From: Streptomyces gardneri
Lineage (GTDB): Bacteria; Actinomycetota; Actinomycetes; Streptomycetales; Streptomycetaceae
Length of the DNA stretch: 64,000 bases
Reading direction: 5' to 3'
Assembly: GCF_006539185.1 (NCBI RefSeq)
Contig: NZ_BJMN01000001.1
Location: 62,001 to 126,000, forward strand
A program made the translations under genes and the position numbers. Shown here in pieces: positions 9,152-17,060 of the stretch; the first letter of the stretch is position 1; each line of letters opens with the position of its first letter. The notes beneath the pieces are model-generated. The model was not told where the DNA came from. It saw nothing but the letters and a program-made list of their open reading frames with translations, and did not search any database.

Positions 9152-9823
9152 TCAGCCCCGGTCCAGGTCCAGGATCTCGCGGAGCGCCGCCACCGCGTGG
9201 GCGCGGTGTTCGTCGAGCCAGTGGACGGCGGCGTGTTCGTCGCCGTGGAGCAGTGCCGAGAGCACGGCGCGGTGCTCGTGGACGGCCCGCTCGCGGTGCG
9301 CGGTCTCCGTGTAGTAGAGCGAGCGGTACGCGTCGGTGGAGTCCCACAGGGTCGCGATGAGACGGACGAGGCGCGGCATCCCGGACGCCTCGATCAGGGT
9401 GAAGTGGAAGCGCCTGTTCGCCGCCGCCATCGCCGGCACGTCACCGTCCTCGGCCGCCCGCTCCACCTCGCGCTGGACGGCTTCGAGCGCGTCGACCGTC
9501 CCGTCCGGCATGCGCCGCACGGCCATGCGCACGGCCTCCGTCTCAAGCAGCTCGCGGATCCGGTAGATCTCCTCCAGGTCGGCGAGCGAGAGCTCCGCGA
9601 CGAAGTACCCGCGGTGTATGTGGTGCACGACCAGGCCCTCGGCCTCCAGGGCCTTGAGCGCCTCGCGGAGCGGGACGCGGCTCACGTCGAACCGCGCCGC
9701 CAGCGCGTCCTGCCGGATCTGGTCGCCCGGCTTGAGCTCACCGCTGGTGATGGCGCGCCGCAGTTCCTCCAGGACGAACTGCTGGGCGGTCTGCGGCCGC
9801 CGCTTCTGCACCGCGCTGCTCAT
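9152..9823 (-). CDS. GntR-family regulator, FadR/FCD type
   Basis: 223 residues; ATG 9823 preceded by GGAAGGTCACAGG. The N-terminal winged helix (QFVLEELRRAITSGELKPGDQIRQDALAARFDVSRVPLREALKALEAEGLV) is followed by the all-helical FCD domain (IYRIRELLETEAVRMAVRRM, RRFHFTLIEASGMPRLVRLI, EHRAVLSALLHGD, HLDE-type end). FCD domains bind small carboxylates with a metal ion. It lies 76 bases downstream of the CaiB-type gene on the same strand, so it probably controls the glutarate-type module and its own expression through the inverted repeat at 11153-11187. Confidence 0.9.
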   Translation of the reverse strand: MSSAVQKRRPQTAQQFVLEELRRAITSGELKPGDQIRQDALAARFDVSRVPLREALKALEAEGLVVHHIHRGYFVAELSLADLEEIYRIRELLETEAVRMAVRRMPDGTVDALEAVQREVERAAEDGDVPAMAAANRRFHFTLIEASGMPRLVRLIATLWDSTDAYRSLYYTETAHRERAVHEHRAVLSALLHGDEHAAVHWLDEHRAHAVAALREILDLDRG

Positions 9824-9899
9824 CGCCTGTGACCTTCCGTTTCCCGATGTCGCCCACCGGCCGCTTCCGGAAGCACGGTGACCACCATCTTCCTATGGA

Positions 9900-11084
9900 T
9901 CAGGGCTTCCGCGCGGGGCGTCCCAGCGCCGCGAGCAGCACGTCGGTGTGCTCGCCCAGGCGCGGGGGAGCCCCGCGGTACGAGGGCGGGGTGGCGCCGA
10001 GCCGGATCGGGTTGGCGACCTGACCCGGACCGGCCGCGGCCTCGGGGACCCGTGGCGCGAGCCCCAGCCGGTCGGCGAGATCGAAGGCGGCGGCCACGTC
10101 GTTGATGGGGCCACAGGGCACCCCGGCGGCCGAGAGCTCCTCGAACCAGCCGTCGGCCGTACGCGTGCCGAGCGGCCCGGACAGCTCCTCGACCAGCTCC
10201 TCGCGGTGGGCGACCCGGGCCGTGTTCGTCGCGAAGCGCGGGTCGTCGGCCAGCTCTCGCCGGCCGAGCCGCTCGCACAGCGTGCGGAACTGGCGGTCGG
10301 TGCCGACCGCGAGGACCAGCGGCCGGTCCCGGGCCTCGAAGACCTCGTACGGCGCGATGCTCGGGTGGCTGTTGCCCATCGCGCGCGGTACGACCCCCGC
10401 CCCGAGGTGGGCGGCGGCCTGGTTGGTGAGCGCCGAGAGGAGCGAGGTGAGCAGGGAGACCTCGACGCGCTGGCCCTCGCCGGTGTGCTCGCGGTGCCTG
10501 AGGGCGGCGAGCACACCGAGGCCCGCATGGAGGCCCGTGATGACGTCGACAAGGGCCACCCCCGCCTTCGTACCGGGACCGTCCGGTTCGCCCGTCACGC
10601 TCATGAGGCCGCCCATGGCCTGGACGAGCAGGTCGTAGCCGGGCAGCCGGGCGCCTTCGGCGGTGCCGAAGCCGTTCACCGAGCAGTAGACGAGCCCGGG
10701 GTTGCTCGCGCGCACGTCCTCGTATCCGAGCCCCAGCTTCTCCATGGTGCCGGGGCGGAAGTTCTCCACCAGGACGTCCGCGCGGTCGACGATGGCGCGC
10801 GCCGTCGCCAGGTCCTCGGGGTCCGTCAGGTCGAGCGAGACGGAGCGCTTGTTCCGGTTCACCCCGAGGAAGTACGTGGCCTCTCCGCCGGCGAACGGCG
10901 GCCCCCACGCGCGGGTGTCGTCGCCCGAACCCGGCCGCTCGATCTTGATGACGTCCGCGCCCAGGTCGGCGAGGAGCATCGTCATGTACGGCCCCGCGAG
11001 CACCCGGCCGAAGTCGGCCACGACGATCCCGTCCAGCGCGCCCTTCGGGGACGCGTCCGGTGTGCCCTCTTGGTCTGCGCGCAT
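9900..11084 (-). CDS. CaiB/BaiF-type (class III) CoA-transferase, probable glutarate CoA-transferase
   Basis: 394 residues, ATG 11084 with AGGGAGAAG. Class III hallmarks are present: LDGIVVADFGRVLAGPYMTMLLADLGADVIKIERPGSGDDTR, FLGVNRNKRSVSLDL, ADVLVENFRPGTMEKLGLGYEDV and GVPCGPINDVAAAFD. These enzymes move CoA between carboxylic acids. Divergent pairing with a glutaryl-CoA dehydrogenase points to glutarate as acceptor, as in the related SUGCT and bacterial glutarate transferases; this is inference. At the place where many family members have an acidic nucleophile after the VSL stretch, this protein reads VEVSLLTSLLSAL (see findings). Confidence 0.85.
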   Translation of the reverse strand: MRADQEGTPDASPKGALDGIVVADFGRVLAGPYMTMLLADLGADVIKIERPGSGDDTRAWGPPFAGGEATYFLGVNRNKRSVSLDLTDPEDLATARAIVDRADVLVENFRPGTMEKLGLGYEDVRASNPGLVYCSVNGFGTAEGARLPGYDLLVQAMGGLMSVTGEPDGPGTKAGVALVDVITGLHAGLGVLAALRHREHTGEGQRVEVSLLTSLLSALTNQAAAHLGAGVVPRAMGNSHPSIAPYEVFEARDRPLVLAVGTDRQFRTLCERLGRRELADDPRFATNTARVAHREELVEELSGPLGTRTADGWFEELSAAGVPCGPINDVAAAFDLADRLGLAPRVPEAAAGPGQVANPIRLGATPPSYRGAPPRLGEHTDVLLAALGRPARKP

Positions 11085-11152
11085 TCCGCTTCTCCCTCGC
11101 CGGCGACGCCGGCCCTCGGACCCCTCGGATGACCGAGACGCTACGGCTCGGC

Positions 11153-11187
11153 GATCGGATTTTCCATACTGGATCCAATATCCGATC
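11153..11187. promoter_or_regulatory. Inverted repeat between CaiB-type gene and gcdH (probable GntR operator)
   Basis: GATCGGAT at 11153-11160 is exactly repeated inverted as ATCCGATC at 11180-11187. The palindrome GGATCC (11171-11176) lies between them in TACTGGATCCAATAT. The segment is the only A+T-rich part of the 159-base divergent region, so it likely covers both promoters. The FCD-GntR regulator downstream of the CaiB gene is the natural candidate to bind it. Confidence 0.5.
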
Positions 11188-11243
11188 TGGCGCTACGCTT
11201 CGGCTCGCCGAGTTGCACAGTCGCCCGTCACAGGAGGCCGTCC

Positions 11244-12425
11244 GTGAAGTCGCCGTCCACCCCCGTCCACCCCTTCGACCTGCTCGCCATCGACGGCCTG
11301 CTCACCGAGGAGGAGCGCGACATCCGCCGGACCGTCCGCGCCGCCGCCGACCGCGAGCTGCGCCCGCACGTCGCCGGCTGGTTCGAGAAGGGCGAGATCC
11401 CGGCCCGCGAGCTCGCCCGCACCCTCGGCGGCCTCGGCGTCCTGGGCATGCACCTGGAGGGGTACGGCTGCGCCGGCACCGGCTCCGTCGCCTACGGCCT
11501 CGCCTGCCTGGAGCTGGAGGCCGTGGACTCCGGACTGCGTTCGCTCGTCTCCGTACAGGGCTCCCTCGCCATGTACGCGATCTGGAAGTACGGCTCCGAG
11601 GAGCAGAAGCAGCGCTGGCTGCCGAAGATGGCGGCGGGCGAGTACATCGGCTGCTTCGGCCTCACCGAGCCCGACGCGGGCTCCGACCCGGGGGCGATGC
11701 GGACCAACGCCAAGCGCGACGGCTCGGACTGGGTGCTCAACGGCACCAAGATGTGGATCACCAACGGCTCCGTGGCCGACGTCGCCGTCGTCTGGGCGCG
11801 GACCGAGGACGGTGTCCGCGGCTTCCTCGTCCCGGCGGGCACCCCGGGCTTCAGCGCCCCGGAGATCACGATGAAGCTCTCGCTGCGCGCGAGCGTCACG
11901 AGCGAACTGGTCCTGGAGGACGTGCGCCTCCCGGCCGACGCGATGCTCCCCGAGGCCCGCGGCCTCTCCGGCCCGCTCGGCTGTCTCAACGAGGCCCGCT
12001 TCGGCATCGTCTTCGGAGCCCTCGGCGCCGCCCGCGACTGCCTGGAGACCGCGATCTCCTACGCCCGCGACCGGACCGTCTTCGCCCGCTCGCTCGCCTC
12101 CTACCAGCTGACCCAGCAGAAGCTCGCCGACATGGCCGTCGAGCTCGGCAAGGGCATGCTGCTCGCCCTCCACCTCGGCCGCCTCAAGGACGCGGGCCGG
12201 ATCACGGCCGAACAGATCAGCGTGGGCAAGCTCAACAACGTCCGGGAGGCCATCGCGATCGCCCGCGAGTGCCGCACGATCCTCGGCGCCAACGGCATCA
12301 CGCTGGAGTACCCGGTGCTGCGCCACGCCAACAACCTGGAGTCGGTGCTCACTTACGAGGGCACCAGCGAGGTCCACTCCCTGGTCATCGGCAAGGCGCT
12401 CACCGGCGAGCAGGCCTTCCGCTGA
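11244..12425 (+). CDS. gcdH: Glutaryl-CoA dehydrogenase
   Basis: 393 residues; GTG 11244 six bases after AGGAGG. FAD enzyme that oxidises and decarboxylates glutaryl-CoA to crotonyl-CoA, the end of lysine, tryptophan and glutarate breakdown. Acyl-CoA dehydrogenase motifs are complete: CFGLTEPDAGSDPGAMRTNA, WVLNGTKMWITNGSVADV, RTVFARSLASYQLTQQKLADM. The catalytic glutamate is in LTYEGTSEVHSLVIGKALTG. EAVDSGLRSLVSVQGSLAMYAI matches the VDSGxRSxxSVQ signature of glutaryl-CoA dehydrogenases, whose arginine binds the distal carboxylate. Divergent from the CoA-transferase gene. Confidence 0.9.
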   Translation: MKSPSTPVHPFDLLAIDGLLTEEERDIRRTVRAAADRELRPHVAGWFEKGEIPARELARTLGGLGVLGMHLEGYGCAGTGSVAYGLACLELEAVDSGLRSLVSVQGSLAMYAIWKYGSEEQKQRWLPKMAAGEYIGCFGLTEPDAGSDPGAMRTNAKRDGSDWVLNGTKMWITNGSVADVAVVWARTEDGVRGFLVPAGTPGFSAPEITMKLSLRASVTSELVLEDVRLPADAMLPEARGLSGPLGCLNEARFGIVFGALGAARDCLETAISYARDRTVFARSLASYQLTQQKLADMAVELGKGMLLALHLGRLKDAGRITAEQISVGKLNNVREAIAIARECRTILGANGITLEYPVLRHANNLESVLTYEGTSEVHSLVIGKALTGEQAFR

Positions 12426-12435
12426 GTCCCGGTCC

Positions 12436-12465
12436 CCGGGTGACGGTCAGTCGGCCGTCACCCGG
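12436..12465. terminator. Hairpin after gcdH, overlapping the end of the FBP gene
   Basis: CCGGGTGACGG at 12436-12446 is exactly complementary to 12455-12465 across an 8-base loop. It starts 11 bases past the gcdH stop. It also contains the stop codon and last codons of the convergent FBP-domain gene, so it can serve both. Confidence 0.7.
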
Positions 12466-12950
12466 TCGACGAACGCGTCCAGGTTGCCCGTCAGGCGGGC
12501 CACCTGCTCGTCGACCGTGAGGGACTCCTCGTGGCGTCCGGCGCGCAGCTTCGGCAGCCGCCTGCCCCGGACGTAGAGGGAGCAGGCGAGGTCGGCGCAG
12601 AGATAGATGCCGACCGTGTTCCCCTCCCGGCCGCGGCTCCCGGCGAGCGGTGCCACGAGGAGCGCGACACCGGAGGAGGCGTGCCCGGTCAGGCAGACCT
12701 GGCACATGCTGGACTTCACGGCACTGGTCCGACCGGCGGCCGGGACCCGGAGGGTCACCCCGAGCGGTCCGTCCTCACGAGGCAGGACCAGGTGCGCGCG
12801 CAGCGGCGCGCCCGGGTCGACCCAGCCGAGGAAGTCCAGGTCCTCCCAGGGGAGTTCGGCGAAGTCGAGCGGCAGCTTGAGGCGCGCTGCCTCGCCCTTG
12901 GTGCAGTTCACGAAGGACGAGCGGATCTGTTTGTCGGTCAATGGTTCCAC
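12447..12950 (-). CDS. FBP (FusB-like, EF-G-binding) domain protein
   Basis: 167 residues from GTG 12950. The C-terminal half has a four-cysteine treble-clef arrangement, SSMCQVCLTGHASSG and GIYLCADLACSLYVRGRR, characteristic of the FBP domain of FusB-type proteins that bind elongation factor G and free it from fusidic-acid-stalled ribosomes. The N-terminal part (TDKQIRSSFVNCTKGEAARLKLP, FLGWVDPGAPLRAHLVLP) fits the short actinomycete members. Whether it gives any resistance is unknown. The ribosome site is weak. Confidence 0.8.
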   Translation of the reverse strand: MEPLTDKQIRSSFVNCTKGEAARLKLPLDFAELPWEDLDFLGWVDPGAPLRAHLVLPREDGPLGVTLRVPAAGRTSAVKSSMCQVCLTGHASSGVALLVAPLAGSRGREGNTVGIYLCADLACSLYVRGRRLPKLRAGRHEESLTVDEQVARLTGNLDAFVDRVTAD

Positions 12951-13008
12951 TCGGTGGACCGTACATGGACCGGCGGGGGGCGGGCATCCGAATATGGCCC
13001 GCCCCGGC

Positions 13009-13052
13009 CTGTCGCTCCGGGTCTGTCGCTCCGGGTCTGTCGACCCAAGGGT
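13009..13052. repeat. 14-bp tandem repeat, two exact units plus a variant
   Basis: CTGTCGCTCCGGGT occurs exactly at 13009-13022 and 13023-13036 and is followed by a 16-base variant CTGTCGACCCAAGGGT. It lies in the 123-base space between the start of the FBP gene and the end of the MocR-type gene. Nothing else is recognisable in that space. Confidence 0.8.
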
Positions 13053-13073
13053 TGTCGCCCCCGGCCCGCCGTC

Positions 13074-14540
13074 TCAGGCCACCCAGTCCGGCAGGGCCGG
13101 GTCGACGTACCGCCCCGGAGCCCCGTCAAGGGCAGCCGCGAGCCGCTCGGCCGCCGGCTCGTACACGTCCTCCGGCAGCGTGTAGGGGATGCGCAGCCGG
13201 TGCTCGTGCGTGCCCGGGTCCACCCCGAACCGCGCGCCGCCCTCCACCCGCACGCCGTGCCGCAGGGCGTGGGCCGAGACGGCGGAGGCGACCGGGCGGC
13301 CCAGGTCGATCCACAGGCACATCCCGCCGGGCGGCACCGTCCAGCGCCACTCGGGCACGTGCCGGGCCAGCGCCGTCGTCAGCGCGTCCCGCCGGCGCCG
13401 CAGCTCCTCGACGCGCCGCGGCACGATCGTGTCGAGCCGCTCCATCAGCGCGACCGCGACCAGCTGGTCCAGGACGGACCCCGACAGGTCGGCGGTGATG
13501 CGGACCCGGGCCAGTTCGGTCACGACCCGGGACGCGGCCCGGACCCAGCCGACCCGCAGCCCGCCCCAGCAGCTCTTGCTGAGCGAGCCGACGGAGACGA
13601 TCTGCTCGCCGTCGCCCCCACCGGCCGCCGCGGCGAAGGGCGGCGGCGCGGTCACGTCCAGCGCGATGTCGGCGAGCGTCTCGTCCGCGACGAGCCACGT
13701 CCCCGTGGCGCGCGCGGACCGCGCCAGCTCCCGGCGCTGCTCCTGCGGCATGAGATGCCCGGTCGGATTGTGGAAGTCGGGGATCAGATAGGCCAGACGG
13801 GGCGCGGTCTGCCGCAGCGCGGCATCGACGAGGCCGGTGTCCCAGCCGGTCTCCGTCACCGGCACGGGGGTGATGCGGAGCATACGGCCGCGCATCGCGT
13901 CGAGGGCGTTCGTGTACGAGGGGTTCTCGGCGAGCACCCGGTCACCGGCCCGGCCGAGCAGCGTCAGGACCAGCGACAGCGCCTGCTGCGCGCCCGTCGT
14001 GACGAGGATCTGCTCGGGCCGTGTCGGCAGGCCGCGGGCCGTGTACCGCTCCGCGATCGCGGAGCGCAGCACGGGCAGCCCGTACGGGTGGTAGCCCTGC
14101 GAGCCGGCGTAGCGGGGGAGCTCGGCGGCGGCCGATGCCAGCGCCTCGGCGAGCTCTTCCGGGGCCTGCGGCGCGGCCAGGGCGAGGTCGATGGTGGCCC
14201 CGGCGTCGTCCTGGAAGGCGCCGAGCGGGGTCGGTGCCTGGCCGTCCGGCAGCGCGGTCCAGGTGCCGGCGCCGCGGCGGCTGTGCGCGTAACCGCTCTC
14301 CCGCAGCAGGTCGTACGCCCCGGTCACCGTCGTCCGGCTCACCGCGAGCACCGTCGCGAGCTCGCGCTCGGCCGGCAGTCGCAGGCGCAGCGCCACCCGC
14401 CCGTCGAGCAGCGCCTCGCGGACCGCCCGCGCGAGCTCCCGGTAGCCGAACCGGCCCTCGGGCGGCGGGGTGAGGAGGGACGCGAGCTGGCGGCCCGTCA
14501 GGGTCCGGTCCGCTGTGTGGACCACGCGGGCCACTGCCAT
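13074..14540 (-). CDS. MocR-type regulator (GntR winged helix fused to aminotransferase fold)
   Basis: 488 residues. The N-terminal winged helix (ALLDGRVALRLRLPAERELATVLAVSRTTVTGAYDLLRESGYAHSRRGAGTW) is joined to a fold-type I PLP domain. This includes VTTGAQQALSLVLTLL, LIPDFHNPTGHLMP, VADETLADIAL and the PLP lysine in IVSVGSLSKSCWGGLRVGWV. MocR proteins sense amino-acid or PLP-related ligands. I choose ATG 14540 because AAGGAG lies eight bases before it; the GTG at 14549 would overlap that site. The ribosome site is inside an inverted repeat, which suggests autoregulation. It is similar to the YczR group, but the ligand is unknown. Confidence 0.9.
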   Translation of the reverse strand: MAVARVVHTADRTLTGRQLASLLTPPPEGRFGYRELARAVREALLDGRVALRLRLPAERELATVLAVSRTTVTGAYDLLRESGYAHSRRGAGTWTALPDGQAPTPLGAFQDDAGATIDLALAAPQAPEELAEALASAAAELPRYAGSQGYHPYGLPVLRSAIAERYTARGLPTRPEQILVTTGAQQALSLVLTLLGRAGDRVLAENPSYTNALDAMRGRMLRITPVPVTETGWDTGLVDAALRQTAPRLAYLIPDFHNPTGHLMPQEQRRELARSARATGTWLVADETLADIALDVTAPPPFAAAAGGGDGEQIVSVGSLSKSCWGGLRVGWVRAASRVVTELARVRITADLSGSVLDQLVAVALMERLDTIVPRRVEELRRRRDALTTALARHVPEWRWTVPPGGMCLWIDLGRPVASAVSAHALRHGVRVEGGARFGVDPGTHEHRLRIPYTLPEDVYEPAAERLAAALDGAPGRYVDPALPDWVA

Positions 14541-14600
14541 GCCAATCACTCCTTATTGGCTCTGCTGTCCAGGCCAATAAGACTACAGACTCCTGTCCAG
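14541..14600. promoter_or_regulatory. Operator region of the MocR-type gene
   Basis: GCCAAT at 14541-14546 and ATTGGC at 14555-14560 form an inverted repeat, and a third GCCAAT(AA) copy lies at 14573. CTGTCCAG occurs as a direct repeat at 14565-14572 and 14593-14600, 28 bases apart. MocR dimers such as GabR bind spaced direct repeats, so this array fits. It lies between the regulator and the divergent small-protein/USP operon. Confidence 0.55.
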
Positions 14601-14641
14601 TGGCCTGGTGGGCCATCACCCCACGGGAAAGGAGACGACCG

Positions 14642-14773
14642 ATGTCCGGACACTTCACCGACCGCGACGAGCGGATGTGGCAACAGCGCGCCGAGGAGCG
14701 CGCGACCCGGCCCCTGGCGATCGGAGCCTGGCTCCGTGGCCTGCGCGCGGCGATACGCGGCGGCTCGTCGTGA
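14642..14773 (+). CDS. Small 43-residue protein upstream of universal stress protein
   Basis: ATG 14642 follows AAAGGAGACGACCG, a good ribosome site. The product begins MSGHFTDRDERMWQQRAEER and continues with a basic amphipathic tail (WLRGLRAAIRGG). Its TGA overlaps the GTG start of the universal stress gene in a GTGA arrangement, so the two are translationally coupled. No family is recognised. It is first in the transcript divergent from the MocR-type regulator and is probably under its control. Confidence 0.65.
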   Translation: MSGHFTDRDERMWQQRAEERATRPLAIGAWLRGLRAAIRGGSS

Positions 14774-15405
14774 GCGACGCGTCGCACCCGGACGCCGTCG
14801 ACCGGGCAGCCGTCGACCCGGCCGCTGCCGAGGCCCTGGCCGAGGGGACCGTGCGGCGGGTCGTCGTCGGCGTGAGCGGATCGCTCGCCTCGCTCGCGGC
14901 CCTGCGGTACGCGACCGCCCTCGCCCGCCGCGAGTCCGTGCCGCTCCTCGCGGTGCTGGCCTGGGAGCCGCCGGAGGGAGAGGGGCTGTACGCCCGCAGG
15001 CCCGACCGGGAGTGGGCGCGCCTGTGGGGGGAGGACGCCCGGGACCGGTTGCGGAGTGCCTTCGCCGACGCCCTCGGGGCGGCTCCCGCGGACCTAGGCC
15101 CTGTGGAGCGGCGGATCGTCAGGGACGCCCCGGCGGCGGCCCTCCGCGCGGCGGCCGACCGTCCCGGTGACCTCCTGGTCGTCGGGGCCGCGAGGCGCCG
15201 GGGCGTCCTCGCACGGCTGCGCCGGCGCCGGGTCCTGCGCGCGGTCCAGGACCACGCGGACTGCCCGGTGCTGACCGTGCCGGGGCCGGTGCTGCGCCCG
15301 GGCGAGGCCCGCGTCCTGCGCAGGAACGCGCGCGTCCCTCCCGTGCTCGCCGGTACGCCGACCCGCCCGTCACGTATCGCGACGGGCGGGTCGGCGGGCG
15401 CGTGA
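14770..15405 (+). CDS. Universal stress protein (UspA family)
   Basis: 211 residues from GTG 14770. VRRVVVGVSGSLASLAALRYATALARRESVPLLAVLAWE is the UspA strand-helix start. ALRAAADRPGDLLVVGAARRRGVLARLRRRRVLRAVQDHADCPVLTVPGP corresponds to the nucleotide-binding end, although the usual GxxGxGG-S loop is altered to GAARRRG, so ATP binding is doubtful. The C-terminal tail (TPTRPSRIATGGSAGA) is encoded by a strong hairpin and is probably not functional. Coupled to the upstream small gene. Expression is likely linked to the divergent MocR regulator. Confidence 0.85.
   Translation: MSDASHPDAVDRAAVDPAAAEALAEGTVRRVVVGVSGSLASLAALRYATALARRESVPLLAVLAWEPPEGEGLYARRPDREWARLWGEDARDRLRSAFADALGAAPADLGPVERRIVRDAPAAALRAAADRPGDLLVVGAARRRGVLARLRRRRVLRAVQDHADCPVLTVPGPVLRPGEARVLRRNARVPPVLAGTPTRPSRIATGGSAGA
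15358..15394 (+). terminator. Hairpin inside the last codons of the USP gene
   Basis: CCGACCCGCCCGTC at 15358-15371 is exactly complementary to 15381-15394, with a 9-base loop. The stem lies entirely inside the coding frame of the USP gene, ending 11 bases before its stop, and faces the convergent DUF6777 gene. Confidence 0.65.
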
Positions 15406-15423
15406 CGCCCGGATCGGGCGGCG

Positions 15424-16929
15424 TCAGACGAAGACCGCCGTCTCCGGACCGGGTGTCGGTACGGAGGGCGAGTCCGAGGCCGGCGCCGGAACGGAAGGCG
15501 AATCCGGCTGCGACTGGGACTGCGACTGCGGCTGGCCCTGGGACTGGCTCTGCGGGGACACCGGAGAGGCGGGGGAGACCGCCGACTGGCTCGTCGCCGC
15601 CGAGGTGTCGTCCGTGACGGGCGCGGACTCGACGCTCGGGGGCTGCTCCGACGGGGGTAGGTCGGTCGACGGCGACTCCTCGGTCGGGCCCGTGTCCGTC
15701 GGGCTCGTCGTGTCGGACGGCTCGGACGTCGACGGAGCGGGCGAGAGCGACGAGGGGCACGGCGGCGGGGTGACACCGTCGACCGGCTCCGGCGTCTCGT
15801 CACCCGTCACCGTCACACAGGCCAGCGGCGAGGACGGGGTGACCGGCGGGGAGGAGGTCGAGGTGGACGGCGATGTGGGCGGGGACGTCGAGTGCGAAGG
15901 CGGCGGAGGCGGCGGCGGGGTGGGCTTGTCCTGCTTGCCGGTGTCGCCGTGCTTCCGCGCGAACCACTGGTCGTCATCGGAGTCGTAGACGACGAAGACG
16001 TTCACGACCGTCACAGAGGGGGCCACGATGACGACCTGGGAGGGGTTGTACCCCTGCCACGGTGTGCCCGTCGTCCGCGGTGCCTTCTGCGCGACCGGTT
16101 CGGTCAGCGGATTGCCGCACGCGCAGCGCACGCGCGGAACGCCCCGGTTGTCGACCAGGACCGCGGTCCCGCTCTGGAGCGTCGCCTGGTACGTGGTGAC
16201 GGCGCCGTTCTTGTAGCCGTGGTTCGTCACACGGGTGTCGGCGCGCAGCTGAAGCGGGGTCAGGGAGCGGAGATAGGAGGGAACCTCGTTCTTCTCGATC
16301 CCGAGGACCGAGGCGAAGGCCGCGTTCTTCGCGGGTTCGGCGGAGAGGTAGCGCACCTGCTGCTCGACGTCGCAGCTCGCGACCGACTGCGTCCCGCCGT
16401 AGAGGCCGGGCGTGGAGCCCGAGTACTTCGGCGTGCCGGTCTCGGCCGAGGCGGTACGGGGTGGCAGCGAGGCCGGCGAGGCGGAAGCGCCGCTGGGGCG
16501 GGACGTCGACTGGGTGAACGGGTCGGGGCCGGACGAGCCGGCGTTCTGGGCGAAGACCTCGCCTCCGCCGGAGGCGCTCGTGTCGCCGCCGTCGTCGGAC
16601 TGGTTGGTCAGGACGACGGCGAGGGCCACGCCCGCCACGATGACGGCGGTGATCGACGCGACCTTCGGGACGGAGCGCCACCACGGGCCGCCGCCCTTGC
16701 CGCCGTCATCGCCGGGCGTACCGCCTCCGGGCGCACCGCCTCCGGGTGAACCTCCGCCGGACGAGCCGCCGCCGTAGGCGCCGCCCGAGGGCGGTCCGGG
16801 AGGCGGTGGGGTTCCGGCGCCCCCCGAGCTGCTGCCCGGCCCCGCGAGAGGACCGGAGGGCGGGCCCGACGGGGGGACCGACGGAGGGCCGGACGGAGGG
16901 TCTGGCGGCGGGTAGGAATTCACTATCAT
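15424..16929 (-). CDS. DUF6777 domain membrane-anchored protein
   Basis: 501 residues; ATG 16929 follows GGAAGAAAGGG. A cytoplasmic proline/glycine-rich stretch (1-85) precedes one membrane span (about 90-108). An extracytoplasmic domain of about 150 residues follows, with GTQSVASCDVEQQVRYLSAEPAKNAAFASVLGI, VRCACGNPLTEPV and WQGYNPSQVVIVAP. I recognise this as the DUF6777 pattern. A 150-residue Ser/Pro/Thr-rich tail with QSQSQ runs follows, probably extended and wall-spanning. The gene sits beside kinase, FHA and ABC-transporter genes, so it may be the outer sensor or effector of that block. Divergent from the polytopic membrane protein gene. Confidence 0.75.
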   Translation of the reverse strand: MIVNSYPPPDPPSGPPSVPPSGPPSGPLAGPGSSSGGAGTPPPPGPPSGGAYGGGSSGGGSPGGGAPGGGTPGDDGGKGGGPWWRSVPKVASITAVIVAGVALAVVLTNQSDDGGDTSASGGGEVFAQNAGSSGPDPFTQSTSRPSGASASPASLPPRTASAETGTPKYSGSTPGLYGGTQSVASCDVEQQVRYLSAEPAKNAAFASVLGIEKNEVPSYLRSLTPLQLRADTRVTNHGYKNGAVTTYQATLQSGTAVLVDNRGVPRVRCACGNPLTEPVAQKAPRTTGTPWQGYNPSQVVIVAPSVTVVNVFVVYDSDDDQWFARKHGDTGKQDKPTPPPPPPPSHSTSPPTSPSTSTSSPPVTPSSPLACVTVTGDETPEPVDGVTPPPCPSSLSPAPSTSEPSDTTSPTDTGPTEESPSTDLPPSEQPPSVESAPVTDDTSAATSQSAVSPASPVSPQSQSQGQPQSQSQSQPDSPSVPAPASDSPSVPTPGPETAVFV

Positions 16930-17060
16930 CCCTTTCTTCCGTTTCCGGCCTATTGTGTGCGCGAAGCGCCGCCCACCCGCAAGCGGAGGGAGGCCCACCC
17001 CGAGCGGTGGGAAACCCCGTCCACAAGCGGGCGGCCGACACCGGTACTAGCGTGGACAGC

